A DNA stretch of 64,000 bases from Triplophysa rosa. Its lineage: Eukaryota; Chordata; Actinopteri; Cypriniformes; Nemacheilidae. Positions 52,394 through 61,948 of the stretch are shown here, one piece after another (position 1 is the stretch's first letter; each line of letters starts with the position of its first letter). Under the pieces are notes generated by a model, which did not search any database, was not told where the DNA came from, and saw only the letters and a list, made by a program, of their open reading frames with translations. The position numbers and the translations under genes were made by a program. The DNA lies in assembly GCF_024868665.1 (NCBI RefSeq), contig NC_079905.1, positions 6,612,879 through 6,676,878 of the forward strand, written 5' to 3'.

Positions 52394-55300
52394 TCATTCT
52401 GAGAACACACCAGTACTCTCATTGTTACTGTCAATGAGGCATGCAAGACCACTGATGGCAATACACAGAACAAACGGTAGGAAACCCTTTTCACATGTAA
52501 TGTCTGCAAACATTAGATCATCTTCTCTCTTTACTAAAACATCACATGATTTAAAAAGGTCGACCACTCTGTGGAATTCGTCGTCTTTCTGTAAGAAAAC
52601 AGGGATTGCGTCTTTTGAGAGTGGCTCGGAGTTTGCCATCAGAAGATTTACCTAGGTTTACAAGAAACAGAAATATAACAGTCAGATACAAAGATTATGA
52701 AAACGACTTTTCTGATTTTTATCAATCACTGGCACTAACTTACTAAGTCTTGCAGGCTTCTAAGGCCCTCAGAGGTGCAGAAACTTTCCAACAGTTGTAA
52801 TCCAGCATCTGTCAACTCTGAACAGAAAAATAAAATGATGAGTTTGTACAATATGAATGAAGATAGAAAGACTCTAAAGACAAGCTGCTTTCAGCTGAAC
52901 TCCTCACAGGCTCTTGATTTTGATATACTGACCCTCAACGGCACTGAGCAGCATATGCATTGCCATCAGGATTTGTTTGTTCTGCTTGCTTGATTTCGTT
53001 GAGCATCCATTCTGATGGGACACATCTGTGTGACAGCCATTCTGTTTTTCTGCTCTGGGGGAGGATCCATTCAACTCAGATGCAGAAGCGCTGTGATTGG
53101 CTGTTGATATTTGAGATCCGTTCTGATTGGGCACCGATGCTGCGGTTTTCCCACTCTGGTTGTGTGGTTCAGACTTCAGTAAGTCTAAAACTTCACTAAT
53201 AAAATGGCTCTTGTTGTCCAATAACTCGTTTTGGAGTAATGGAGCTTCACCGCTGTTTAGAACCTCGAGCTGAGATAAAACAACAAATATAATGAGATTT
53301 AAAGAGAAGATGGATGTGCTGCTTTATTTATTGCAATGCTCTATCAGGTCTTATGAAATATCAATCGCACATTTAACAACTTGTGAGGCATTGTTTCTAC
53401 TCACCCTATCCACCAACACTGACAGGGAGGGTCGGTCCAATAGAATTTCCCTCAAATGAAGCAGTAAGGTGGAGCGGCACTCAGAAGTCAGATCAGTCAG
53501 CACACAAAACCTAGTCTGAACATCTGAAAGTGCTACAAAAAAACACAAATACATTATTGACAGAAATTCTCAACAAAAGTACTTCATATCCTGAGCTATA
53601 TGTTAAAATATGGCAATATCTCTAGAGCCAAAATAACCATTTAAGGAACTTAAAAAGGGGAAAGTAAATTGATAGACCAACTTCTGCTTTTGCACATGCC
53701 ACTGCACACACACACGCATACGAGTACCTCTTTCTAGGGAACTAAGTGAGGACACTTTTTGGATCTCTTGTAGTGCCCAAGGTCCATCCACCTCGGAAGA
53801 ACCTGGATTCTTGGATGTGTCATCTGCCTCAATTCCATCAGGTTCAACACGCAATTCTGATCACAATCAATCACACAAAACTTAAATAAGTACATATTTG
53901 AAATAAAACATTCAAAGCGTATTACATTTAATATGAAATAATATTACATTTAAAGAGTTTATCAATTCAATACTGAAAAGTGCAATAAATGTTCTACCAC
54001 ATACAGTAAGAAGAAAAATAGCACTTTTACTATATTCTATATCGTCACACAAATGTCACTGACCAAAGTAGCCATCATTGCTGATGCTCATTTCAATGAC
54101 ACTGTATGCCATTACAGTGCCTGGTGGGATGTTTAAGGCAACGTCTGAGTCATAACGTAATTCACCACTCTCTTTCATTAACGCCATCTGAAACACCATA
54201 GACACATTAAAAACATTTAAGAAACGAAGTACTGCTTTAATGTGTTAATGCCAGAGCAAATACACGTTTGTCACAAACCTCTGAATATTTTCCAAAAGCA
54301 GAGTAACAGCTGCCCTGCTGCAGTCCGGTGTAAGAGATGGAACACTCACAGGTAGTAAAGATTCGCTCTTTAAGGAGGGTAAAGATCCTTTTCATTTTCG
54401 ATGATTGCTGAATCAAAGAGTGTGTGAGATCCACCTTCCTATGAGGATTATTAATACCATGAGGTCACAAAAAATCATAACATTGTTACTAATCCATACA
54501 ATTCCATTTACTTAAAAAATTATTAGTGGAAAAAAAATGTAATTAACATATTTAATAACAACTTTCTATATAAAATGAATGAAAGTATTCTTCAGTCTGA
54601 GCTTTATTTTAAACTCCACAAACTATGCAACAGGCATACAAAATGTTCAATGTATATTTAATAATATATCTGAATAAAGATTACATATGTTATTCTTCTC
54701 CGATTGTTATTATTGTCAATTTTAGAGGGTTAATATCACACCTACATCGCACAAATTGCTTTAGTGCTTTTTTCTTACTTGTTTTTGGACTCGTTTAGAA
54801 GTTTTGGAATATTCATGTCTTCCTTTTTCAGTGTCCCGAGAGACAAGCTCAGTTTAGACCTGCCCCTTCCAGTCACATTTAGACTGACAGTTTCATTTCC
54901 CACCTCCACTGATCCACTTGCGGCACTTTTGTATGTTGCTTCATATTTCAGAAACTCTTTCTCATCCCGCACTGACCGAAACAAGGAGAGGATCAATTGA
55001 GCATCTTAAAATGACATCATTTACTCATCCTCATGTCATTTCAAACCTGTATGACTTTCCTTCTTCTGCAGAACACAAACGAAGATATTTTGAAGAATGT
55101 TGGTAATTAAACAACCCTGAACCCAATTGACTGCCACTGAGACATTTCTCAAAATATCTTCTTTTGTGTTCCACTGAAGAAAGAGTCATACACACTACAT
55201 AGTTGGCCGTGAAACTATCATATCCCAAATAAAATAACAGCTAGTCAATTGAAATTTTTATGTAAATATAACATGTTTTGAGTAAGTAAAAAAGTTTTTT

Positions 55301-55627
55301 AATAATTCTAAAATTTTAAATAAAATATATGATTAAGTTAAAATGGGATATATAATGAATCGACCAAAGTTCGAGAGCAGGTGGACCTGTGAGTTTTTCA
55401 GTTCCTTACACAGTATATTTACCAGGATTTATTTCGCCCTTTTCCAGCAGGTCATTCAGCGTGAAGGCCGTGGGTCTGTATTTAGCTTTCTGCCAGAACC
55501 ACACCTTCGGCTTCTTCAATACCACAGCAAGCAGCTTGAGTTTCTTTGAATCGTTCAGACTGGGTGCAATCAGAACACCATTAGGATCGATCTGTCGGAC
55601 CAGCTGCTTTGTCGCTCTCTCAAACAT
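52394..55627 (-). CDS. gsdme: Gasdermin E (fish GSDME, probably the b paralogue)
   Basis: Gasdermin E is an intracellular protein whose N-terminal fragment, released by caspase cleavage, inserts in membranes and drives lytic cell death; the C-terminal domain holds it inactive. Minus-strand coding exons: 55423-55627, 54779-54971, 54279-54438, 54064-54187, 53728-53856, 53405-53532, 52933-53269, 52744-52817, 52394-52651. Sum 1608 nt, 535 aa (human 496), all phases consistent. The N-terminus MFERATKQLVRQIDPNG matches the family; the ATG seven codons upstream precedes a likely acceptor and is not used. The pore-forming part covers about residues 1-235. A caspase-type tetrapeptide SEVD occurs at 248-251 in the interdomain linker. 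The C-terminal domain ends LPFVLCIAISGLACL, like human. Exon 7 carries a long polar insert (about 346-410) with repeated QNG. Convergent with pals2. Confidence 0.95.
52980..53170 (-). repeat. gsdme: Imperfect QNG-coding repeats in gsdme exon 7
   Basis: The plus strand repeats CCATTCTGATGGG, CCATTCTGTTTTTCTG and CCGTTCTGATTGGG. On the coding strand these give NQNGS, KQNGC, HQNGC, KQN and ELNGS within about 60 polar residues. This suggests slippage-type expansion inside the exon. The flanks (SEVLDLLKSEP and KQILMAMHMLLSAVE) match the folded C-terminal domain. Confidence 0.75.
55005..55195. mobile_element. TTAA miniature element fragment in gsdme intron
   Basis: TTTACTCATCCTCATGTCATTTC, CCTTCTTCTGCAGAACACAA, AAGATATTTTGAAGAATGTTGG and AAATATCTTCTTTTGTGTTCC are the body of the family; both terminal repeats are lost. 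In the intron between gsdme coding exons 1 and 2. Confidence 0.8.
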
Positions 55628-55969
55628 CCCCTGCACACCTGCAAACATATGGCTGCATTAAATCACTTTAAAAAAATGTTGGAACACTTAATAAACACTG
55701 ATTGTTTACATTTTTCAACTGGAAACACTTTTGTCCATGAATGAGCTCCCTCTCAGATGTTGTTTGCCATCACTAAACTGTTTTGGGGTATAAAAAAATT
55801 ATTATTTCTAATGAGGTTTCCTATAGAGACCTACACTGTACGGCAGATGAAAGTCTCATTTTTTTCACAGTAATCCCTATGAATTCAAATAATTATATTT
55901 AAAATGTAAATGTAACTGTTAAGGATAAAGTGAGATACTGTAAGTGAAGGTGAAATATAAAAACATAAG

Positions 55970-56697
55970 GGTAACACTTTACAATAAGGTGCTATTAGTT
56001 AACATAAGTTAGGCAGTCGTGTTCAGTGTTGGGTGTAACTAGTTACTAAGTAATTAGTTACTGTAATTTAATTACTTTTCCCTTGAAAGTAAGTAATTTA
56101 ATTACAGTTACTTTTGATGTAATTAAACTAAATACTTTGTGTAATATATGTGTGTGTAATAGTGGAATTGACATCAAAATTCAGAGTCTAACTTTAAAAT
56201 CTGTGCTTTAATGTATAATTCTCACATTTGTAATACTTTGGTCAGTTAATAATACTACTTTATGTAGTTTAATATTATTTATTTGAATGAATTAAAAGAG
56301 CCCTTTCATGCCTATCCTTGAATCACTTAACTAATCAAGGTTGATATAGGATATAGAAAGTAATTAGTAATAAGTAACTAAATACTTTTTGGAGAGAGTA
56401 ATTTGTACAGTAATCTAATTACACTATTGAATATGTAATTAGTAACTAGTAATTAATTACTTTTTGAGAGTAACTTACCCAACACTGGTCGTGTTAATAC
56501 AGCTATTCATTTTAGCTCATGGTGAATTAACTAATGTTAACAGTGACAGCGTTTGGTTTTAATAATGTATTAGTAAATGCTTAAATTAACATTAATTGAT
56601 ATTAATAAATGCTGTAGAATATTGTTCATTGTTAGTTTATGTTAGCTAATGCATAAACTAATTGTTAACAAATAGCACCTTATTGTAAAGCGTTACC
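55970..56697. mobile_element. hAT-like miniature element (outer), interrupted
   Basis: Ends GGTAACACTTTACAATAAGG and (reverse complement of the right end) GGTAACGCTTTACAATAAGG are inverted repeats more than 30 bp long. Flanks AACATAAG (55962-55969) and AACACAAG (56698-56705) are an 8-bp target duplication with one mismatch. A second element sits inside it at 56024-56487. Non-coding; upstream of gsdme coding exon 1. Confidence 0.85.
56024..56487. mobile_element. hAT-like miniature element (inner, nested)
   Basis: Ends CAGTGTTGGGTGTAACTAGT and ACTTACCCAACACTG are inverted repeats, and the exact 8-bp duplication GTCGTGTT flanks it (56016-56023 and 56488-56495). The interior is rich in TAATTAGTTAC-type palindromes. 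Because it splits the outer element, it inserted later. Confidence 0.92.
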
Positions 56698-57451
56698 AAC
56701 ACAAGCCTTACAAGGCATCTTCAACATGTCAGTGATTGCTGTGAATGGCATTTCAAGAGCATATGCGCATTACAGAACCTGTGGGGTTTTCCAGGCATGC
56801 ATGATTATTTTAATAATGCAGTATAAGACATTTATTCATTGTCTAAAATCGAGACAAATGGGGGAATTTGAACGCTCCAAATCAGTGTAAGAGGAATTCC
56901 CCTGGCATCAGAGAGGAAGATGATGGTGTTTTGCCAGGTTCGTTTTGTACTATAGAAGAAAAACAATAATTCTGAATAGTGGTTGATTAATTTTAATAAC
57001 TTATGGTTTTATTTATATATATTTCTCAAATACTTGGTAACACCCTTATAAACCACCCTTGTGAGGTTGCATTTCAGAAAATAATATCTCAAAAGCTTCA
57101 TTTAAGTTTCAACATGATAATTTCCCATACAGTAAAACTGCATTTCAGAACATCATATACAACAAGGCACAGCTTATCTTCTGTTATCTCATTTTTCCTC
57201 ATTCTGGTTTTAATGTATGACCAAGGGAGCAGGAATATGACTTGTGATGTGTGCTTGTAATCTCATTCATAACGGTACCCATATCCACCGACCTAGACCG
57301 CATTTTGCCCATGCTTTAACACTTCCTTTTTAAAAAAGCCCCATTTAAATTATTTAACTATTTTACATTTCATTGAAATAATCAAATCAAGCATAAATCG
57401 AAGCGATCATATAATGAACCAAAGCTTTATAGATGTTTTCAAACTACGCAC

Positions 57452-57650
57452 CTGTTTGTTCTTGTATGGCAGAAGCAGTTTGCGGTCGGTCTGTGAGCTC
57501 AAAGAGAGCTAAAGTATTGATGTCTTGTGTGATGGACAAAACCTCGCACGTAAGTTAATTCATGTATTAGAAAATGCAACGATTCAATAAGATCACAAAT
57601 ATTTAACGTTACAGACACCTCAACTCTTGAAAAGTCCCTACACCCACTTA
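57452..57650 (-). other. gsdme: gsdme 5' UTR exon and promoter region
   Basis: On the minus strand a segment ends AAGAACAAACAG|GTGCGTAG, a usable donor at 57452. It follows a CpG-richer stretch (57650-57900). It would be the non-coding first exon, spliced to an acceptor just before 55627. The upstream limit is a guess. Confidence 0.45.
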
Positions 57651-57899
57651 CGATCTTGACAAAAGGGGGATGTGCTGTCTGTCAGCGGAGACGGTATGTG
57701 AAGGCGGCGCTTATTTAACGCCTGGCGGCGTTAAGAAATCGGCGTTTTAATATTAATACGGCGATCAAAAGCACGCGAATTGTGAACCTGTTGGCTTTCG
57801 ATACTATACAGCTCTGTTCTCGCGATTGTTTATGTCAAACGCGTATCGCTCCGCTCCGAGCAGCATGAAATCGAAAATTTTGCGGGTTCTGGTTCGCGT

Positions 57900-58640
57900 T
57901 TGAGCTCATTAATCAGAATCATATGATCTTAAATAATCGTAGGACAAGAACAAACTTGTCCTTTTAGTGATTTCTCATAATGCAATGACTTAAGGTATTT
58001 ATATTTTTACAAAATCTGGATTTAGCTTTGATTTCTCTATATTTGTCTTTGCACATGTCAAGTCAATGGCGATAGGCACATGATCGTAATGCAAGTGTGA
58101 GAATCACACGTCCAGTAGTTTGTGAGTCTGAATGAATATAGTGAGGGAGGTCCTTACAGGAACTCACACACACTTTGATGCTCATAAAGGAAGTTGTGGC
58201 CAGTTTGTGTAACAGGGCAAGCCGCATGCATTTGCAAATTGTATCAACTCATAGACTGCTCATTTCTGAACAACACGCACACTAGAGTTAGAGTTTCTGT
58301 AAGACATGTGAAAGAGCTTCCATTTTTGCACAGTTAAACACATGCATATACACACACACTCATCACGAACTTCAGATATGAGAAGTCTTCTCATAGTTTC
58401 ACTTTTAGATTAGACCACACAGTCACCAACTATGGCAATAGTGGGAATGCACCCCAAGTTTCACTACCCATATAGGTGTTTTATCAAACAACTCCCATTA
58501 TAAATACCCTGAATGAACATCCTCTAGTCTAGCAGCTTGAGGATCTTCCCATTGTTACACCATAACATACAGGCCTTTCAGTGATGCAATAACTCGTCCT
58601 ACTTAAATACAGAATTTAACTCAATAATGAGAAAATTCAC
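57900..58640. other. Non-coding stretch upstream of gsdme
   Basis: No gene or clear repeat recognised. It separates the gsdme promoter from the retrotransposon remains. Confidence 0.5.
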
Positions 58641-58669
58641 GCTTTCATACCGTATGGAACCCTACAACA

Positions 58670-59646
58670 GCGGTAGGAGATGCAAAGGCAGCCCTCAGAT
58701 ATAAGGACATCGTGGGACAAGTTCAACATGGCAGAAGGGGACTTGGTTTGGCATCAACCACACCCACATGGCGAAAAGCGACACCAAAGGAACACCGTCA
58801 CCTGGTAGAGCAGGAGGTTCGGCATCAAGAGGAAGCAAGTAGATGCGCCAGAGCAGTCTCTCAAGCCCAGCAAGGCCTTTGGATGAGGTGGGAAGACATT
58901 GAACGGCGCAAAATCACTTCGGAGTGAGCTGTGGAGTATGGAAACACACAGGCTAAGTTTTATCATAAGAGCTGCGATGTGCTGCCCTCACCAACAAATC
59001 TGCGTGTTTGCCACCTATGTGCCTGCCACCTATGTGCTGCTCCAGCAAACCTTAAACATATTCTTGTGGGTTGTAAGAAGAGCTTGACACTGGGGAGATA
59101 CACACGGCGTCACAATCAAGTACTAAAGTGCTTGGCTGTTGCAGTAGAGACCAAGAGAGTGGCAGCAAATGCCATCCCCCAAAATGCCCAGGCTAAATTG
59201 TTAAAAAGGCAACCATTTATTCGGGAGGGGCAGAAAATGCGGGCCAAGCCCTTGACCATAGATTCAGGTCTGCTGAGTATAGCCAGGGATTGGGAAATGC
59301 GAGTTGATTTAAACCACAGACTTACTTTCCCCTTGGAAATCGCAGCGACCAACCTGCAGCTGGACATGGTTCTGTGGTCCAGCTCCAGTAGGACAGTCCT
59401 CATAGTTGAGTTGACTGTACCTTGGGAAGAGGCCATTAATGAAGCATTTGAAAGAAAGCCTTGGCAGTGGAGGCTGAAGATCGGGGATGGACAGCGAAAG
59501 TGTTCCCAGTGGAAGTGGGCTGCAGGGGCTTTGTTTCCAATTCCACTACAAGGCTGCTTAAGGAAGTGGGGATCAAAGGACAGGCCCAACGGACGGTAGT
59601 CAAAGAACTTGCCACTGTTGCTGAGAGAAGCAGCCACTGTGGTTGA
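58670..59646 (+). pseudogene. Non-LTR retrotransposon 3' ORF fragment (restriction-like endonuclease type)
   Basis: Reads as the C-terminal third of a non-LTR retrotransposon polyprotein. Motifs in order: RAVSQAQQGLWMRWEDIERR; LSFIIRA in another frame; a zinc-knuckle-like CHLCAAPANLKHILVGCKKS; the GRYTRRHNQVLKCLA signature; RDWEMRVDL; and LDMVLWSSSSRTVLIVELTVPWEE, matching the D..E catalytic segment of the restriction-like endonuclease. The conserved RPD before it is changed to QLD. At least three frameshifts are visible: near 58900-58930 (with a stop at 58925-58927) and near 59455, where the frame moves to GWTAKVFPVEVGCRGF. The reverse transcriptase domain is missing. Probably an R2/R4/NeSL-like lineage; 5'-truncated and dead. 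Confidence 0.8.
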
Positions 59647-59708
59647 AACTGAAGGACGCAATATTGGCTGCCAAATGACCATGTAATAAAATGGTGTTGT
59701 GTGTTGGA

Positions 59709-59870
59709 ATGTTATGTCATACAGAACCAGGGGCACTGAGCATGCATTAACGGTGCCAGTGGGGCTATAACAGCCTTAGCCAACGGGTTGGCGTGCATGG
59801 TTGCGCTGATTTTGGTAATGTGTTGTAATGTTTTGCCATACGGGACCGAGGGCACTGAGCACGCATTAAC
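59709..59870. repeat. Short direct repeat in retroelement 3' region
   Basis: A unit containing ATGTTATGTCATACAGAACC ... GGGCACTGAGCATGCATTAAC recurs about 118 bp later as ATGTTTTGCCATACGGGACC ... GGGCACTGAGCACGCATTAAC. Two imperfect tandem copies, part of the 3' non-coding tail. Confidence 0.8.
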
Positions 59871-60056
59871 TGACTTAATGGACGAGTCGAACTCGTGACT
59901 AGAAGGTTGCCTGTTCGATTCTCAATGCCGGCGGGTAACGACTGAGGTGCCCTTGAGCTGCAGTGTTAGCTGCCCATAACTCCGGGTGTATGTGTGTTCA
60001 CTACTTGCAGTGCGTGAGTTCACTTCTCACTGGACGGGTTAAATGCAGAGGTCGCC
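59869..60056 (+). mobile_element. tRNA-derived SINE
   Basis: CTCGTGACTAGAAGGTTGCC followed by TGTTCGATTCTCAATGCCGG forms a tRNA-like head with a B box. Then GAGGTGCCCTTGAGCTGCAG, CATAACTCCGGGTGTATGTGTGTTCACTAC and GGACGGGTTAAATGCAGAGG match the conserved body of a widespread fish SINE (DANA/V-SINE type, from memory). It separates two pieces of retroelement tail. Confidence 0.75.
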
Positions 60057-60099
60057 ATAGCTGACAAATTGGTCACTTTCAGAGTACAGGTCTAGTGGT

Positions 60100-60350
60100 G
60101 GATAATCAAGAACTGGCCAGTGGTGCGGAAAGAAGAAGCCAATGGCAGTGGTTGAGGCGGATGGACCCAGCATGGGCTGCCAGATGTCCTTGTAACAATG
60201 CGACACACGCCCAGGTCTGATCAACCTGTGGTGGGCCTCCCTTGGCTGAGGGTGTCTTGTGATAAAGGGCCGAAACATCCAATGAGGCTGAGGTGCACAA
60301 CTTACGATGTGTCGCATTGATGGGAACCATACAAAGAGCATTATAAGCAG
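60100..60350 (+). mobile_element. Second fragment of the non-LTR element 3' end
   Basis: AACTGGCCAGTGGTGCGGAA ... GGGCTGCCAGATGTCCTTGTAAC aligns with 59607-59690 (AACTTGCCACTGTTGCTGAG ... GGCTGCCAAATGACCATGTAAT). One frame reads SQWQWLRRMDPAWAARCP, a known C-terminal phrase of this element class. Hence this is a separate copy or recombined tail, followed by unrecognised sequence. Confidence 0.55.
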
Positions 60351-60359
60351 CACCTCACC

Positions 60360-61770
60360 AAAAGGCATCTTTCGCCCAGGATAATGGATGTGATGAAAGT
60401 GGGACAAACAAATCATGAGATGTCTCTCTGATAATGGCAAGGAAAGGCAAGTATGCTATGTATTTCTATAATCATTTATCCCCCAAACACAGAGGATGCC
60501 TACCCGACGAACCAGTGAAACCTCAGACCTCATTTCCTCTATTCACATTCTTGACTGCTTCCCCCCTGTCATGCATAAGGCATGGGAAATGTCCTATTGA
60601 GCAATTCAACTGTGCTGAAATAGTGGGATTATAACACCTAGTCCTATTCGGCGAATCTGTGAGTGAAGCAATATGCAAATACCCCAAGGCAAAAGGAAAA
60701 ATGAAAACAAGGAAAGTTCTTTTGAGTTGTGTTCATAACCTTTATTGCGCAAACCAAACATGCGGTCAGTCATCATACTGATGCGATTCATTCCTGAACC
60801 TCTGAAAGCAACAGCCTGCTCACTATGACTAAAGAGAGAGAAAAAAAGTTGTTTATCACATCTAAAACACCAAACTCACAAACCTCACAGAAAACAGAAC
60901 AACATTATCAAGTGTAACAGACACACCACATAGAGATTACCACACACTCACTTTCAAAGACATACTGTACACATGGAGGCCAGACATGTACAGAACAAAC
61001 ATCATTCATTTTAACAGTATTTCTTTTAAACCTATCTTTTATATTATATTTTGTTTGTTATATATTTTATTGAAGGATTACATAAATCATTACAGTATGT
61101 GACAATTTACATTATTTCTATGACTCCCTGATGTACCTGATATTGTTTGAGTCACTCAGTCAGAAGTGTTTGAAATGTCTTTTAAACTTTTCATACAGTA
61201 AAAATAAAGTAAATATCGATGAATTAACATTTATTTCTGAAGGCTGATTCTCTTTATTGTAATGCAGTATTTTTACAGTAAACAGAATGGTTGGGGTATG
61301 TTTCATTATGTATCTGTTTACACTGCATTTGAAGCCAGCTTCAATATAGAATAACTTGATTGCATAATGATTTTTTTCTTTTAGTGCTTATTGAATTTAA
61401 CAAACAAAATATAACCAGGCACTTACAATATTCATTTGACAGTGTATTTACATGTAAACAGCAGCAAGGCAGTGAGCCTAGTAAGGCATAAATACGTTTC
61501 TATAGATATTTTCTATATTGTGCCACTGCATATGTGCACCTTATTTTACTGTGGATGACAGCGATCTATATATATAATCAGAGGAAAAACTATGTGAAAC
61601 AAATCCATTAGGGGTCACCAAAGAACAGGGAATTCTGCTGAATCCAGCATCAGTTGCTCACCATGAGTCGTCTTCAGCACCCCTCATGTAATTTACAAAA
61701 CAGAATTTTGGACAAACCTTGGTGACACACCAAACACAACTGTAGCTTTGTGTTAAAAATAGTCACTTAC
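60360..61770. other. Non-coding stretch between retroelement and osbpl3-like exon
   Basis: No final osbpl3 coding exon (the SDDDSWVSNGTYLELRK region) was recognised on the minus strand. A minus-strand AATAAA at about 60739-60744 could be an old polyadenylation signal. Otherwise nothing. Confidence 0.4.
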
Positions 61771-61948
61771 ATGAAAAAACGTGTCATGTTGTTTTCTTGC
61801 AGGACTCTTCTCTCTCCTTGAAGCACTTCAATTCTTTCTCAGGTCTCAAACGTGTATCTGTGGGCTTTCAAAATCTCCTCCAGTTCATTCAGCTCTATTG
61901 CAAACTGTGTGAATCCATAGTACTGCTCATTATCCTCATGTATGGGAT
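61771..61948 (-). pseudogene. osbpl3: Decayed osbpl3-like ORD exon
   Basis: On the minus strand, between an intact acceptor (GCGTTTAG) and donor (GTAAGT), the sequence reads EQYYGFTQFAIELNELEEIL. One base out of frame it continues PTDTRLRPEK, and after a deletion in the first frame ERIEVLQGERRVLQENN. These are three consecutive blocks of the oxysterol-binding domain of OSBPL3-type proteins (human: YYSFTQFALELNEM ... PTDTRFRPDQR ... RIEQLQRERRRVLEEN). A 1-nt shift, a TGA stop and the loss of roughly 18 codons make it non-functional. Position and strand fit OSBPL3 next to GSDME. The functional gene may be elsewhere or a paralogue. Confidence 0.75.

Noticed and set aside
59116..59736. 206-codon minus-strand frame
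   Set aside because: It is antisense to the retrotransposon endonuclease region, whose sense frame carries the recognised motifs.
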